Below, piece by piece: positions 35,064 to 36,199 of a stretch of 36,199 bases of DNA (positions are counted from its first letter, which is position 1; each line of letters begins with the position of its first letter). The notes under the pieces were generated by a model, which saw only the letters and a list, made by a program, of their open reading frames with translations, did no database searches and was not told where the DNA came from. The translations under genes were made by a program, and so were the position numbers. Location of the stretch: NCBI RefSeq assembly GCF_001642795.1, contig NZ_LKEH01000046.1, forward strand, positions 24,230-60,428, read 5' to 3'. The DNA is from Pseudomonas viridiflava (GTDB taxonomy: Bacteria > Pseudomonadota > Gammaproteobacteria > Pseudomonadales > Pseudomonadaceae).

Positions 35064-35985
35064 TGCTCCTGTTCTGATCACTGGCGGCGCGGGCTTCATT
35101 GGCTCGCACCTGACCGACGCGTTGCTGGCTCGCGGGCATGCCGTGCGCATCCTCGATGACCTGTCGGCGGGCAAACGCAGCAACCTGCCGCTGGACAACC
35201 CAAAGGTCGAGCTGATCGTGGGCGATGTCGCCGATGCTGCACTGGTCAGCCGAGCTGCGCAGGGCTGTCAGGCGGTTGTGCATCTGGCGGCGGTGGCCTC
35301 GGTGCAGGCCTCGGTGGACGATCCTGTGCGCACGCACCAGAGCAATTTCATCGGCACCCTGAATGTGTGCGAGGCCATGCGCGAAGCGGGCGTCAAACGG
35401 GTGATCTTTGCCTCCAGTGCTGCGGTCTATGGCAACAACGGCGAAGGCCAGGCCATCACCGAAGACACCACCAAAGCGCCGCTGACGCCTTACGCCTCGG
35501 ACAAGCTGGCCAGTGAGTTCTACCTGGATTTCTACCGTCGCCAGCACGGACTGGAGCCGGTGATTTTCCGCTTCTTCAACATCTTCGGGCCGCGTCAGGA
35601 TCCTTCATCGCCGTACTCCGGCGTGATCAGCATCTTTGCCGAACGCATCGAAAAAGGCCTGCCCATCACAGTATTCGGCGACGGCGAGCAGACCCGCGAT
35701 TTCTTCTACATCGGCGATCTGGTCAAGCTGCTGCTGCAGGGACTGGAACTGGACAGCGCCATCGAAGGTGCCGTCAATGTCGGTCTGAACCAGACCACCT
35801 CGCTCAACGAATTGCTCGCCGCGCTGGCGCAGGTCACAGGCAAGCAACCGCAGGTCAGCTATCAGGCGCCGCGCTCAGGCGATATCAAGCATTCGCGGGC
35901 CGGCAATCAGCGGCTGCTCGAGCACTTCAACATCGACGCGCCCACACCATTGAACACGGGGCTGGCGCTGTTGATAGGGCGCTGA
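35056..35985 (+). CDS. NAD-dependent sugar-nucleotide epimerase/dehydratase
   Basis: A 309-residue extended SDR from the ATG at 35056, within the end of the preceding gene. The NAD motif is ITGGAGFIGSH (8-18); VVHLAAVASV, FASSAAVYG and the catalytic YASDK follow, then FFNIFGPRQDPSSPYSGVISIF and DGEQTRDFFYIGDLV. These are hallmarks of the GalE/WbpP-type UDP-sugar 4-epimerases. The exact sugar is unknown. The tight overlap with the RmlD-like gene implies a joint role, perhaps in a surface polysaccharide precursor. Confidence 0.85.
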   Translation: MSDAPVLITGGAGFIGSHLTDALLARGHAVRILDDLSAGKRSNLPLDNPKVELIVGDVADAALVSRAAQGCQAVVHLAAVASVQASVDDPVRTHQSNFIGTLNVCEAMREAGVKRVIFASSAAVYGNNGEGQAITEDTTKAPLTPYASDKLASEFYLDFYRRQHGLEPVIFRFFNIFGPRQDPSSPYSGVISIFAERIEKGLPITVFGDGEQTRDFFYIGDLVKLLLQGLELDSAIEGAVNVGLNQTTSLNELLAALAQVTGKQPQVSYQAPRSGDIKHSRAGNQRLLEHFNIDAPTPLNTGLALLIGR

Positions 35986-36017
35986 TTCACGATCACTGTG
36001 AAAGCCGAACCCCGAAT

Positions 36018-36050
36018 GTGACGCAGAGCGTCACGGGCTGCATGCCCACG
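36018..36050. repeat. Short P. syringae-type dispersed repeat
   Basis: GTGACGC-AGA-GCGTCAC (36018-36034) is a perfect 7-bp hairpin, followed by GGGCTGCATGCCCACG (36035-36050). I recall very similar tandem hairpin strings (TGACGC...GCGTCA, then CCCACGC...GCGTGGG) dispersed in P. syringae genomes; here the second hairpin is degraded. It may also end the epimerase transcript. Nothing else was recognised in 35986-36199. Confidence 0.5.
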
Positions 36051-36199
36051 CGGAGCACTCATCGTCATACACAAGTCCGCAAGACGCGCAAAACGGAGCT
36101 AAAACGTAAGTATCTGGCTGAATGCATTCCCTGTGGGAGGCGCCACCACGTCTTCGACGTAGCGCTGTCGCGCATCAAACTGGTTCATCGTAAAGTTGA

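Noticed and set aside
36133..36144. GTGGGAGGCGCC near the right edge as a REP unit
   Set aside because: Only the first nine bases resemble the REP at 30095 and no inverted partner is visible before the window ends.

Overview
The window looks like a chromosomal segment of a fluorescent Pseudomonas, most likely of the P. syringae group. This rests on the protein sequences, the order rplQ-katA-ftnA-uvrA-MFS-ssb (which I recall from Pseudomonas genomes), a Pseudomonas-type REP/REPIN element and a short P. syringae-like dispersed repeat at the right end. No database search was run.

Left part (1-9046, + strand): the 3' half of the S10-spc-alpha ribosomal protein cluster, from the last codons of rpmC through rpsQ, rplN, rplX, rplE, rpsN, rpsH, rplF, rplR, rpsE, rpmD, rplO, secY, rpmJ, rpsM, rpsK, rpsD, rpoA and rplQ. 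Two internal hinges, each a strong hairpin fused to a TTGATT-N17-TANNAT promoter, lie before rpsH and before rpsM. They appear to divide the cluster into separately transcribed units.

Middle part (9100-16411): katA catalase, a haem-less ferritin (ftnA), uvrA on the opposite strand with a TTG start and a degenerate LexA-like box, a YajR-type MFS transporter, and ssb. Most units end in clear intrinsic terminators.

Accessory part (16412-30045): an old-yellow-enzyme gene broken by an exact 8-bp tandem duplication. Next comes a six-gene minus-strand operon encoding a UgpBAEC-type ABC importer, a glycerophosphodiester phosphodiesterase and an inositol-monophosphatase-family phosphatase, divergent from a kinase-dead ROK repressor. 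A TonB-dependent receptor lies behind the ROK gene. The same 21-bp dyad, TAnTAC-N9-GTAnTA, occurs in the ROK/ugpB promoter region and upstream of the receptor. I infer one ROK-controlled regulon for outer-membrane capture, inner-membrane import, phosphodiester cleavage and dephosphorylation of a sugar- or polyol-phosphodiester. This is the best candidate for an undescribed system here. After it come a SAM methyltransferase and an SDR/FAH pair resembling the last two steps of non-phosphorylative L-fucose-type catabolism.

Right part (30095-36199): a REPIN, an arylesterase/perhydrolase, a DoxX-like membrane protein, a large MscS-family channel with a possible AlgU-type promoter, two coupled sugar-nucleotide epimerase/reductase genes, and a gene-free end with a short dispersed repeat. 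No tRNA, rRNA, CRISPR array, transposase or phage gene was seen.
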